DNA from: Sphingomonas sp.
Lineage (GTDB): Bacteria > Pseudomonadota > Alphaproteobacteria > Sphingomonadales > Sphingomonadaceae
Length of the DNA stretch: 55,491 nucleotides
Direction of reading: 5' to 3'
Assembly: GCF_025353885.1 (NCBI RefSeq)
Contig: NZ_JANXNX010000102.1
Location: forward strand, 1 to 55,491
The position numbers and the translations under genes were made by a program. The notes beneath the pieces are model-generated. The model saw only the letters and a list, made by a program, of their open reading frames with translations, did no database searches and had not been told where the DNA came from. The stretch's first letter is position 1. Each line of letters starts with the position of its first letter. Shown here one piece after another: positions 48,498 to 55,491 of this stretch.

Positions 48498-49679
48498 ATG
48501 GATGTTACAGACCTGCGTATCGCCCTGTTCAGCGGAAATTATAATTATGTACGCGACGGCGCGAACCAGGCGCTGAATCGTCTGGTCGGCTATTTGCTAA
48601 AGCAGGGCGCGGCAGTGCGAGTCTATTCGCCGAAGGTCGACAGTCCGGCCTTTCCCGCGACCGGCGACCTGGTCGGGGTGCCCGCCCTGCCCATCCCGGG
48701 CCGTGCCGAATATCGCGTTCCACTGATGCTGTCGCCCCGGGCAAAGCGTGATCTGCACCGTTTCGCGCCCAATCTGATCCATGTCTCGGCGCCCGAAATC
48801 CTGGGTCACAGTGCCGTATCCTTTGGACGCCGTAATGGCCTTCCAGTCATCGCATCGGTCCACACGCGGTTCGAGACCTATCCACGCTATTATGGGCTGG
48901 CATTCCTCGAACCTGCCGTGACCGCCCTGTTGCGACGGTTCTACCGCCGTTGCGACGCCATCGTCGCGCCATCGGATTCCATGGCCCAATTGTTGCGCGA
49001 CCAGCGGATGAACTACGACGTCGGCATCTGGTCACGCGGTGTCGATCGCGAGATATTTTCGCCCGAGAAACGCAGCCTTGAATGGCGTCGTAGCCTGGGC
49101 ATCGCCGATGATGACGTTGTGATCGGATTTGTCGGGCGACTCGTCATGGAAAAAGGCCTGGACGTCTTTGCCGACGCCATCGAGCAGCTGGAGCAGCGTG
49201 GAGTCCGACACCGCGTGCTGGTGATTGGCGAAGGTCCGGCACGCGAATGGTTCCAACGACGGTTGCCCAACGCAGTTTTCGCCGGGTTCCAGGCTGGACC
49301 CGACCTAGGCCGCGCGGTCGCGTCGATGGACCTGCTGTTCAACCCGAGCGTGACCGAAACTTTCGGAAATGTGACACTGGAAGCGATGGCGAGCGGCCTG
49401 CCCGTGGTCGCGGCAATCGCGACCGGCAGCGAAAGTCTCGTCACCGACGCCGTCACCGGGCGGCTGATCCGCCCGGGCGCTATTTCGCGTTTTGCCGACG
49501 CGCTGCAAGACTATGCCACCGACCCCCAACAGCGCGCCGCGGCGGGTCAGGCCGGGGCGCGCGCGGCGGACCGATATAGCTGGGATGCGATCAATGGCAC
49601 ACTGGCCAACACTTATCTGCGCATCGTCCGTCAGCGTGCCGCCGGTGGTGGCCCGCCAAGACCGAGCCCGGTTCCCTAG
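48498..49679 (+). CDS. Glycosyltransferase family 4 protein
   Basis: A 393-residue GT-B enzyme of the GT4 family. The N-terminal Rossmann half has RIALFSGNYNYVRDGANQAL and HVSAPEILGHSAVSFGRR; the C-terminal half has GFVGRLVMEKGLDVFADAI, VIGEGPAREWF and FNPSVTETFGNVTLEAMASG with the E(x7)E motif. This resembles plant-type sulfolipid synthase and mannosyltransferases. Paired with the EEP phosphatase-like gene, a glycolipid function is conceivable but unproven. ATG 48498. Confidence 0.88.
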   Translation: MDVTDLRIALFSGNYNYVRDGANQALNRLVGYLLKQGAAVRVYSPKVDSPAFPATGDLVGVPALPIPGRAEYRVPLMLSPRAKRDLHRFAPNLIHVSAPEILGHSAVSFGRRNGLPVIASVHTRFETYPRYYGLAFLEPAVTALLRRFYRRCDAIVAPSDSMAQLLRDQRMNYDVGIWSRGVDREIFSPEKRSLEWRRSLGIADDDVVIGFVGRLVMEKGLDVFADAIEQLEQRGVRHRVLVIGEGPAREWFQRRLPNAVFAGFQAGPDLGRAVASMDLLFNPSVTETFGNVTLEAMASGLPVVAAIATGSESLVTDAVTGRLIRPGAISRFADALQDYATDPQQRAAAGQAGARAADRYSWDAINGTLANTYLRIVRQRAAGGGPPRPSPVP

Positions 49680-49809
49680 TTGAACGCAAGCTGTGGCCGC
49701 CGACGTTCCGCGATCGTTACAGGGCTCCACAGATGCGGCCTGCGGGGATGGAGCGGCGGCGGAGCAGGTCGTGAGAGTATCAATTGTCTCGTGGTCGTAG
49801 TCTTCGTCT

Positions 49810-50133
49810 TCAAGTCTCGTCGTTCCAGTCGAACGTCAGTGGTGCCTCGCGGAATGCGAAGCGATCCAGATGGCGGGACAAGGCGCCCTTCAGCCCGTCG
49901 AGTTGCCCCTTTGCACTCGCCTCAATCCGGCATTCCAGCGTTTCGGCATGGGCCGTCATCGTAACCAGCCCATCTGCCGGCCAGTCACTTCCCCGCGCAT
50001 CACGCGGAAATATGACCCTGCCAACTTCCGACGTGAAATCGACCTTGAGATTATGCGCCCAATGTTTGCAAAGCTGTTGCAGATAACGACTGCCGCTGGT
50101 GGTCGGCACCTGGGCGGTGCTCGCAATCGCCAT
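49810..50133 (-). CDS. DUF2218 domain protein
   Basis: A 107-residue protein with STAQVPTTSGSRYLQQLCKHWAHN (quoted in part), GRVIFPRD and a C-terminal LSRHLDRFAFREAP.TFDW, as in DUF2218. Such proteins are often linked to siderophore or iron genes; nothing here proves that. The ATG overlaps the padR-like stop as TGATG, so expression is tied to the regulator upstream. Confidence 0.82.
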   Translation of the reverse strand: MAIASTAQVPTTSGSRYLQQLCKHWAHNLKVDFTSEVGRVIFPRDARGSDWPADGLVTMTAHAETLECRIEASAKGQLDGLKGALSRHLDRFAFREAPLTFDWNDET

Positions 50134-50756
50134 CAGAGACGCTCGATCTTTTGCGCGGCATCGTCCAGCAGCGCGGCCACCTGATGCAAGGTATCGGTGG
50201 TGACGTCATCGGCAGAAAGCCGGTTCGCCAGCACCATGCGCAAATTACCCATCGCCCGACGCATTGTCGAACCATCGGTTTTCTCACGCATGGCCCCCAG
50301 TTCGGACAGCCTTTGGAAAAGGGCAGTCACTTCGTCGGCCTTGGCAAGCAATTCGGCGGCACCGGTTTCGGTAATGGCAAACTGCTTTTTCGCGCCTTCG
50401 CTGACCGCCTGGGCAATCAGGCCCATGTCGTCGAGCAGGGTCAGCGTCGGATAGATGACACCGGGACTGGGTGTATAGGCCCCGCCAGTGCGATCCTCTA
50501 TCTCGCGGATCAGGTCGTAGCCATGGCGCGGCTGCTCCTCGATCAATTTCAGGAGCACAAGTCGAAGCTCTCCTGAATCGAAGACGCGTCGACGACCGCC
50601 CCCACCTTCCCGGCCGCCGAAGCCACGCGGACCAAAGCCGCCGCGACCGCCGCGACCCATTTCGCCGAAGATGGCGAAACGTCCATGGCCGTGACGGTGA
50701 CCATGTTCATGATGTGAATGTATGTGAAACAATTCTAATTCCTTTTCTGTAATCAC
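50133..50756 (-). CDS. PadR-family regulator with His/Gly-rich N-terminus
   Basis: A 207-residue protein. Residues 1-60 are unusual: a histidine-rich stretch (HIHSHHEHGHRHGHG) and a Gly/Arg-rich stretch (GRGGRGGFGPRGFGG). The PadR winged helix follows (ELRLVLLKLIEEQPRHGYDLI, PSPGVIYPTLTLLDDMGLI, quoted in part), then a helical dimerisation tail. The His-rich part suggests metal binding. A perfect 12-bp palindrome 11 bases upstream of its start is a likely operator. It is divergent from rarA and coupled to DUF2218. Confidence 0.87.
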   Translation of the reverse strand: MITEKELELFHIHSHHEHGHRHGHGRFAIFGEMGRGGRGGFGPRGFGGREGGGGRRRVFDSGELRLVLLKLIEEQPRHGYDLIREIEDRTGGAYTPSPGVIYPTLTLLDDMGLIAQAVSEGAKKQFAITETGAAELLAKADEVTALFQRLSELGAMREKTDGSTMRRAMGNLRMVLANRLSADDVTTDTLHQVAALLDDAAQKIERL

Positions 50757-50767
50757 AAAGCCTATCT

Positions 50768-50779
50768 AAGATATATCTT
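50768..50779. promoter_or_regulatory. Palindromic operator candidate for PadR
   Basis: AAGATATATCTT is a perfect 12-bp palindrome between the padR and rarA starts. Its AT-rich form in GC-rich DNA and its place next to the regulator make autorepression likely. It lies 11 bases upstream of the padR start codon. Confidence 0.55.
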
Positions 50780-50783
50780 GAGT

Positions 50784-50832
50784 GTTGCAAGAGCGTCGCG
50801 TGTTTTTTTTGTACGACGCCTTATCTTGCAAC
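50784..50832. repeat. Bipartite inverted repeat in the rarA leader
   Basis: GTTGCAAGA at 50784-50792 matches TCTTGCAAC at 50824-50832, and inside it GCGTCG (50793-50798) matches CGACGC (50814-50819), with a 4-base bulge and a T8 run in the loop. It ends one base before the rarA ATG. It could be a second regulator site or an RNA hairpin that masks rarA initiation; no Shine-Dalgarno is seen for rarA. Confidence 0.65.
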
Positions 50833-50833
50833 G

Positions 50834-52150
50834 ATGACCGACCTGTTTGCAGCCGCCCTTCCCGGCGAACTTCCCCATGGCGACACCGCGCCCCTTGCGG
50901 ATCTTCTCCGCCCGACCAGCCTTGGCGAGGTCGTCGGACAGGATCACCTGACCAGCCCCGAGGGCGCCATCGGCAGGATGGTTTCGGCGGGCAAGCTCGC
51001 GTCGATGATTTTGTGGGGTCCCCCTGGAACGGGAAAGACGACGATCGCGCGCCTACTGGCTGATGCGGTGGGTTTGCGGTTCGAGAGTATCTCGGCGGTG
51101 TTTTCCGGAGTCGCTGACTTGAAGCGTGTCTTTGCGGCTGCACGCGAAGCCGCCAAGCTGGGACAGCGAACATTGCTGTTTGTCGACGAAATACATCGGT
51201 TCAATCGTGCCCAACAGGACGGCTTCCTGCCTTATGTCGAGGACGGCACGATCACCCTGATCGGAGCCACCACCGAAAACCCGAGCTTCGAATTGAACGC
51301 CGCTTTGCTCAGCCGAGCCCAGGTGCTGGTATTGCACCGGCTAGACGCGGCCGCTCTCGACGAGTTGCTGCATCGCGCCGAACGCGTTGAGGAGCGCAGC
51401 CTGCCCCTCACCGCCGATGCCCGCACCGCGTTGATTGCAAGCGCGGATGGCGACGGACGATTCCTGCTCAACCAGGCAGAGACGCTTTTTTCGATCACGA
51501 TTGCCGAACCTTTCGATCCGGCGGCGCTATCTGCACTGCTGCATCGCCGGATGCCTGTCTATGACAAGGATCGGGAGGGGCATTACAATCTTATCTCCGC
51601 GCTCCACAAATCACTGCGCGGCTCTGATCCTCAGGCGGCGCTTTATTATCTGGCGCGGATGTTGGTCGCGGGTGAGGAACCGCTTTACGTGCTGCGCCGC
51701 CTGGTGCGATTTGCCAGCGAAGATATCGGGCTCGCCGACCCGCAGGCGTTGATCCAGTGCCTGGCCGCCAAGGATGCCTATGATTTCCTGGGGTCACCCG
51801 AAGGTGAATTGGCGATTGTGCAGGCGTGCCTTTATTTAGCGACTGCGCCGAAATCGAATGCCGCCTATGCCGCGCAGAAAGCGGCTTGGCGCAGCGCAAA
51901 GGATACCGGGTCGTTGATGCCGCCAATGACGATCGTCAATGCACCGACCAAACTCATGAAGACCTTGGGCTATGGCAAGGGGTACGCCTATGACCCTGAC
52001 ACTCCCGATGGGTTCTCAGGCGCGAACTACTGGCCCGATGGGTTGGGCGCGCAGGACTATTACACCCCCTCCCCGCGCGGTTTTGAGGCGAAAATCGCTG
52101 AACGCATGGCCCATTGGGACCGGCTGAGGGGTGAGCGGAACTCACCTTGA
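50834..52150 (+). CDS. rarA: Replication-associated recombination protein A (MgsA/RarA AAA+ ATPase)
   Basis: RarA acts at stalled replication forks. The 438-residue AAA+ protein has GPPGTGKTTIARLLAD (Walker A), LLFVDEIHRFNRAQQD (Walker B), ATTENPSFELNAALLSR (sensor) and the C-terminal helical tetramerisation region (GYAYDPDTPDGFSGANYWPD). The ATG lies directly after a long hairpin. The stop overlaps the next gene by four bases (TTGA). Confidence 0.94.
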   Translation: MTDLFAAALPGELPHGDTAPLADLLRPTSLGEVVGQDHLTSPEGAIGRMVSAGKLASMILWGPPGTGKTTIARLLADAVGLRFESISAVFSGVADLKRVFAAAREAAKLGQRTLLFVDEIHRFNRAQQDGFLPYVEDGTITLIGATTENPSFELNAALLSRAQVLVLHRLDAAALDELLHRAERVEERSLPLTADARTALIASADGDGRFLLNQAETLFSITIAEPFDPAALSALLHRRMPVYDKDREGHYNLISALHKSLRGSDPQAALYYLARMLVAGEEPLYVLRRLVRFASEDIGLADPQALIQCLAAKDAYDFLGSPEGELAIVQACLYLATAPKSNAAYAAQKAAWRSAKDTGSLMPPMTIVNAPTKLMKTLGYGKGYAYDPDTPDGFSGANYWPDGLGAQDYYTPSPRGFEAKIAERMAHWDRLRGERNSP

Positions 52151-53013
52151 CGCGCAGGTTTGAGCATTATGTCGGGATCGACTGGTCGGGTGCGGTCGGC
52201 CCGAGACAGCCCGGAATTGCGGTTGCGGTATGCGCAAATGGCGCGGCGGCACCGACATTGATTCGACCCGGCCATGTCTGGTCCCGCGACGACGTGCTGG
52301 ACTGGCTGATCGAGTCGCTACCGGATGATAGTTTGGTCGGTCTGGATTTGAGTGCCGGGTTCGCCTTTGCCGACTGTGGCGCTTATTTTCCGGGTTGGAA
52401 CGATAGTCCGGCCGACGCCTGTTCGCTTTGGGCCTTGGTCGATCGCATTGCCAGTGATGACCCCAACCTCGGCGCATCGAGTTTCGTCGACCATGCAGAA
52501 GCATCGCGCCATTTTCGTCGCCATGGCGGGCGGACTGGTGATCTTTTTGCAGGCACGGCAGGGCGATTGCGCGTGACCGAGACCGCACAGCGCGCGCAGG
52601 GATTAAATCCATACAGCAATTTCAATCTTGTCGGGGCGGCCCAGGTCGGAAAGTCGAGCCTGACGGGCATGCGCCTGCTCCACCGGATCGCCAATCATTT
52701 GACCCTATGGCCGTTCGCGATGGTGCCGGACAATGGTTCTGTCGTGGTGGAAATATATACCAGCCTTGCAGCCGTCGCGGCGGGCTTGCCGAAGGGGAGG
52801 ACAAAGATGCGCGACGCCGCGGCGCTCGACACGGCATTGATGCGGATCGGGTGTGGCCCTCATGAACCGATGCCTCGTTACACCGACCATGCCACCGACG
52901 CGATCCTGACCTCGGCTTGGCTTCGCACGGTTGCCGACAACGAAAATCTCTGGAATCCACAGGGCTTGTCCGCCGTCGCCGAAACAGAGGGCTGGACCTT
53001 CGGCGTCCGCTGA
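52147..53013 (+). CDS. RNase-H-fold protein (DUF429-like)
   Basis: A 288-residue protein with YVGIDWSGA (D12) near the start, VGLDLSAGFAF later, and DHATDAILTSAW near the end. These three acidic positions fit the RNase-H-like fold seen in DUF429 proteins; nuclease activity is unproven. The start is TTG 52147, overlapping the rarA stop, so it is probably co-translated with rarA. Hence a link with fork repair is possible but inferred from position alone. Confidence 0.7.
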   Translation: MTRRFEHYVGIDWSGAVGPRQPGIAVAVCANGAAAPTLIRPGHVWSRDDVLDWLIESLPDDSLVGLDLSAGFAFADCGAYFPGWNDSPADACSLWALVDRIASDDPNLGASSFVDHAEASRHFRRHGGRTGDLFAGTAGRLRVTETAQRAQGLNPYSNFNLVGAAQVGKSSLTGMRLLHRIANHLTLWPFAMVPDNGSVVVEIYTSLAAVAAGLPKGRTKMRDAAALDTALMRIGCGPHEPMPRYTDHATDAILTSAWLRTVADNENLWNPQGLSAVAETEGWTFGVR

Positions 53014-53037
53014 CGCAAAGGAGGCGCCGCACGATGT

Positions 53038-53113
<76 letters not shown>

Positions 53114-53490
53114 TAAAATCAATGACTTAGACAGACTATCTCAAACTTTTCTTAAAGATTTGCGAACTGGGCAACAAAGTGGGCAACAGCTGACGAGGGT
53201 AAATTTTACCCGAGAAAAGTTTGGCCCAAATTTATTTTCGACGTTTTGGCTGCGGACGGTCAGATTTGACGCCGTTTTCGCGCGCTTCATATATGGTGAT
53301 TCGCGACGTTTCTCTGGTCACAAGAAGCGACTCAACACAGCTCGAAGAACAATGTCCACGGCCAGAGCGTTTTCGAAGCAGGGAGAATCGTCTGCTGCCC
53401 TTGCGAAAACCCGTCAAATCGAAAGCAGTCGATCCGATGCAATCGGACCGGATTCTGCTTTAGCTCGTCAGTATCCTGAACTAGTGCAAG
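53114..53490. other. Element end region next to tRNA-Thr, no clear gene
   Basis: This 377-base stretch is AT-richer than the chromosome to its left. It holds two direct GGGCAAC repeats (in 53168-53187), the 15-base palindrome GGGTAAATTTTACCC at 53197-53211, and a sigma-70-like TTGACG (53266-53271) with TATATG at 53290-53295. No integrase or excisionase reading frame is seen. These look like integrase-arm or excision sites of an integrated element. Confidence 0.5.
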
Positions 53491-53534
53491 CTATTGCTCT
53501 CGATATGTCGATGGGTTCGCAAGCCAGGCTCTGA
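53351..53534 (+). CDS. Small hypothetical ORF at element edge
   Basis: A 60-residue frame from ATG 53351 (MSTARAFSKQGESS...) lies 56 bases after a promoter-like TTGACG/TATATG pair. It reads like protein (ALAKTRQIESSRSDAIG) but matches no family I know, has a weak ribosome site, and its end is antisense to the alpA-like gene for 44 bases. It may be spurious. Confidence 0.25.
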
Positions 53535-53688
53535 CTGATGATTCACGCCACGCCATACAGCGTTTGCTGATCTGCACTTGTTGAGGAAAAGAACCGTCTT
53601 CGACGCGCCTCAACAATGTCGATCAGCTGAGCCCGGTGAGCTCCAATACGGAGTGTAACCGAAGAAATCTGTCCAATTGCGAAGCCAT
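53491..53688 (-). pseudogene. AlpA-family regulator with in-frame TGA at codon 22
   Basis: From ATG 53688 the frame reads ASQLDRFLRLHSVLELTGLS, then TGA (53623-53625), then STLLRRVEDGSFPQQVQISK and RCMAWRESSVRAWLANPSTY to a TAG at 53491. This is a complete 65-codon AlpA/phage-regulator-type winged-helix protein with just one interruption, where family members usually have Arg (GLSRSTLYR). A single CGA-to-TGA change explains it. AlpA proteins switch on integrase or excisionase genes of tRNA-integrated elements, which fits this place. Either a nonsense-inactivated gene or, less likely, readthrough. Confidence 0.82.
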
Positions 53689-53734
53689 TTCGGACCTTTC
53701 AAATGAGAACTGACGAAAAAGAAGATATCTTGAT

Positions 53735-53971
53735 CTATCGCGGCGGAGCGATTCTGGCGCGTTCCGCGCGGGCAGCGACAAACCCACGGTCGCTTTCGAG
53801 AAAGCTGGCCAGCATGGCCGGGACGAGGTCTTCGACCCGAACCTGCTCACCATAGGCTTCCGCGTACATCACGACGTATTCGGTCAGAGCCTGGTAAAGG
53901 TCGGGAAGCACATGAAGCGCCAGTTTGACCGGAACCCGATCGGGCAAACGGGTAAGTTTCAGGCTGGGCAT
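53735..53971 (-). CDS. DUF2274 protein, Trb-cluster partner
   Basis: A 78-residue protein (PSLKLTRLPDRVPVKLALHV, then VRVEDLVPAMLASFLESDRGF). DUF2274 small proteins regularly follow trbI in Trb-type conjugation clusters of Alphaproteobacteria. Here it starts 9 bases after trbI, in the same transcript. The precise role is unknown. Confidence 0.85.
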   Translation of the reverse strand: MPSLKLTRLPDRVPVKLALHVLPDLYQALTEYVVMYAEAYGEQVRVEDLVPAMLASFLESDRGFVAARAERARIAPPR

Positions 53972-53980
53972 TATCGTCTC

Positions 53981-55273
53981 CTAATCATGCCACGGGGCGA
54001 GGATCAAATCGCGGTGAATGACAAGCCGCACCGGCGCGCCGGGCCGGATCGTGATCGTCGGCTGAATCTGCAGGTTGCGCGAGGTGATCTGGTCACCTGC
54101 ACGCGATACGTTCTGTTGCGTGGATTCCCGGATCGCCTGGACGAGGTCACTTTCGCCAGTGAAGGTCAGGCTCGAACCAACGCCGAGGATCGTCGACATC
54201 ACCATGCCCTTGAGGAGCGACCAGGTGTGAAAATCGACCTTATCAGCCAGCCCCGCATAGCCCGAGGCATCGGTCGCAGGCACGTTATCGATGGTGAGCG
54301 AACTTCCATTTGGCATAACGATGCGCTGCCAGACGACAAGCGCACGACGCTGACCGAAGGCGACGACGCTGTCATAGCTCCCGATCAACCTTGCACCCTG
54401 CGGGATCAGCAAAATTTGGCCGGTGGGGCTGTCATAAACGCGCTCGGTCACTTGCGCCGTGACGAGTCCCGGTAAATCCGATCGAAGTCCGGTGATCAGG
54501 CTGGCGGCAATGACGCTGCCGGCGGACAGCGTGTAAGGCGAAACGAGCGCAGTGAGCGCATGAGGATTGACGTCCCCGCCCCGGTCGCTTGTACCGACGA
54601 AGTCGGCTTTGCGCTGTTGCGCATTGGGATCGTGATCCGCGTCGATCGCAAGCTTGCCAGGCTCGCTTGCGCCAGCAGGCGCCGTCGCCGCGGACGCTGT
54701 CGCTTCGGCCACGCGATTGCCATTCTGGGTTGTGATCATGACGGCGGACGTCCGCGCCGACATTTGCTCGACCATCAGTCTTTGATGTTCGGTTTCGGCC
54801 GCCTGATCGACCAGCGGTTGCGATGATGAGGTCATCGAACCCATGCCGTCGAGGCCGCGTTCATGATCGAGGATCGGCTTGCCGAGATCGCCCGGCAGCG
54901 GCGCGCGGAGCCTGGGCGTCACACCGTCATAGGACGAAGGCACATTCGCAAGCGTCTGCCCCGCCCCCTTGGTATCAACATCGCTGCGGTCCGAGGTGGT
55001 GACCAGAGAAGGCGCATGATGCGTGAACGCAATTCCCACGACACCGACGATCACCAGAGCGACGCCGCCGCTGGCACCAATGATCGCGCCTCGCTTGAAG
55101 CGTTCGACCTTCGCCGGTTGACCACGCAAGTTCGCCAAAGCGGCGTCCATTTTCGGCGGTGATTTTTGCTCGTCCTGCTTTTTCCCGCCTGGTTGCGTTT
55201 CGACTGCTGCGGACTTGTCATCGACAGACGGAACCGGATCCCTGTGACCACCGGGTTTTTGCGCATCGGTCAT
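53981..55273 (-). CDS. trbI: Conjugal transfer protein TrbI (VirB10 family)
   Basis: TrbI spans the envelope and joins the inner and outer parts of the type IV secretion channel. The 430-residue protein has a charged cytoplasmic start, one helix (residues ~61-83), a linker, then the beta-barrel region with LSAGSVIAASLITGLRSDLP, GQILLIPQGARLIGSYDS and VDFHTWSLLKGMVMSTILGV. It overlaps the trbG stop by ATGA and is followed by DUF2274. Confidence 0.94.
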   Translation of the reverse strand: MTDAQKPGGHRDPVPSVDDKSAAVETQPGGKKQDEQKSPPKMDAALANLRGQPAKVERFKRGAIIGASGGVALVIVGVVGIAFTHHAPSLVTTSDRSDVDTKGAGQTLANVPSSYDGVTPRLRAPLPGDLGKPILDHERGLDGMGSMTSSSQPLVDQAAETEHQRLMVEQMSARTSAVMITTQNGNRVAEATASAATAPAGASEPGKLAIDADHDPNAQQRKADFVGTSDRGGDVNPHALTALVSPYTLSAGSVIAASLITGLRSDLPGLVTAQVTERVYDSPTGQILLIPQGARLIGSYDSVVAFGQRRALVVWQRIVMPNGSSLTIDNVPATDASGYAGLADKVDFHTWSLLKGMVMSTILGVGSSLTFTGESDLVQAIRESTQQNVSRAGDQITSRNLQIQPTITIRPGAPVRLVIHRDLILAPWHD

Positions 55274-55491
55274 GATGCCCTCCGCTTGCCGCGCCGCCGG
55301 TCGCCAGCATCGTTATCGCGGCTGATCGTGACGATTTGCTGGTGCCTGGTGCCGAGCCGCAGTTCGGCGACGTCAAACAGGCGGTCGACGACATAATAGG
55401 TGCCGCTGACCCGATAGTTGACAAGCTCGGCCTCACCCTTGCTCCCACGAATGAACAGTGGTGGCGCTTCGCCGACAGTCAGGCTGGCTGG
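55270..55491 (-). CDS. trbG: Conjugal transfer protein TrbG (VirB9 family), partial
   Basis: The C-terminal 73 residues are visible; the gene runs past the window end. LTVGEAPPLFIRGSKGEAEL, then VNYRVSGTYYVVDRLFDVAE and LRLG are the TrbG/VirB9 end, the part that contacts TrbI/VirB10. The stop overlaps the trbI ATG. The order trbG-trbI-DUF2274 continues the standard trb operon, whose earlier genes should lie to the right. Confidence 0.92.
   Translation of the reverse strand, partial: PASLTVGEAPPLFIRGSKGEAELVNYRVSGTYYVVDRLFDVAELRLGTRHQQIVTISRDNDAGDRRRGKRRAS

Noticed and set aside
53232..53417. A 61-codon minus frame near tRNA-Thr as an integrase remnant
   Set aside because: I could not find tyrosine-recombinase motifs in it; it is Arg/Lys-rich and lies opposite a promoter-like region.

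Overview
The window is chromosomal DNA from a GC-rich alphaproteobacterium, most likely a member of the Sphingomonadales (Sphingomonas-like). The reasons are the gene set and order: a fused ThiS-ThiG, an accB-accC ... aat / DUF2155 / NDUFA12-like block, a DUF1476-BolA-monothiol glutaredoxin run, the tRNA-Trp-secE-nusG-rplKA ... rplJL-rpoBC axis, and tRNA genes with an encoded CCA end. Taxonomy is inferred from gene content, not from a search.

Layout. 1-1.8 kb: end of rpsA, its terminator, and ihfB. 1.8-10.5 kb: accessory and cofactor genes (a radical SAM protein, tRNA-Leu, a solute-binding lipoprotein, DUF4112, RNase T2, nadC, a TonB-like protein, a glycine-zipper protein, nadA, DUF4230, an MBL hydrolase). 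10.7-11.6 kb: grxD, bolA and DUF1476 (ATP synthase zeta-type inhibitor). 11.7-15.6 kb: a tightly overlapped minus-strand leu operon, leuC - MBL hydrolase - leuD - quinone oxidoreductase. 15.6-19.7 kb: lipoprotein esterase, scoB, scoA and a divergent ThDP enzyme. 19.8-25.4 kb: csbD, thiSG, aroQ, accBC, an ArsC-like protein, an orphan ParA ATPase and aat. 25.2-28 kb: a minus-strand run recX - double cold-shock protein - DUF192 - NDUFA12-like - DUF2155. 28-32.3 kb: a fatty acyl-AMP ligase and a GGDEF/EAL protein. 32.4-46.8 kb: tRNA-Trp, secE, nusG, rplK, rplA, (insertion), rplJ, rplL, an MTA/SAH nucleosidase, rpoB and rpoC. 46.9-53 kb: TauE/SafE permease, EEP hydrolase, GT4 glycosyltransferase, DUF2218/PadR pair, rarA, an RNase-H-fold protein and tRNA-Thr.

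Right of tRNA-Thr (53.1 kb to the end) the DNA becomes that of an integrated conjugative element: direct repeats and a palindrome, an AlpA-type regulator broken by one in-frame TGA, then DUF2274, trbI and the end of trbG on the minus strand. No integrase is seen in the part that is visible.

The less expected items are: the AlpA nonsense pseudogene next to the element boundary; a frameshifted gene of unknown function inserted between rplA and rplJ, which forces rplJL to rely on its own promoter and structured leader; a secreted lactonase-like MBL protein translationally coupled between leuC and leuD; a 184-bp tail-to-tail overlap of aat and DUF2155; a His-rich PadR regulator whose divergent promoter region with rarA carries a perfect palindrome and a long hairpin; a lipoprotein gene whose only ATG lies upstream of tRNA-Leu; and several families of intergenic palindromic repeats, some inside essential operons.
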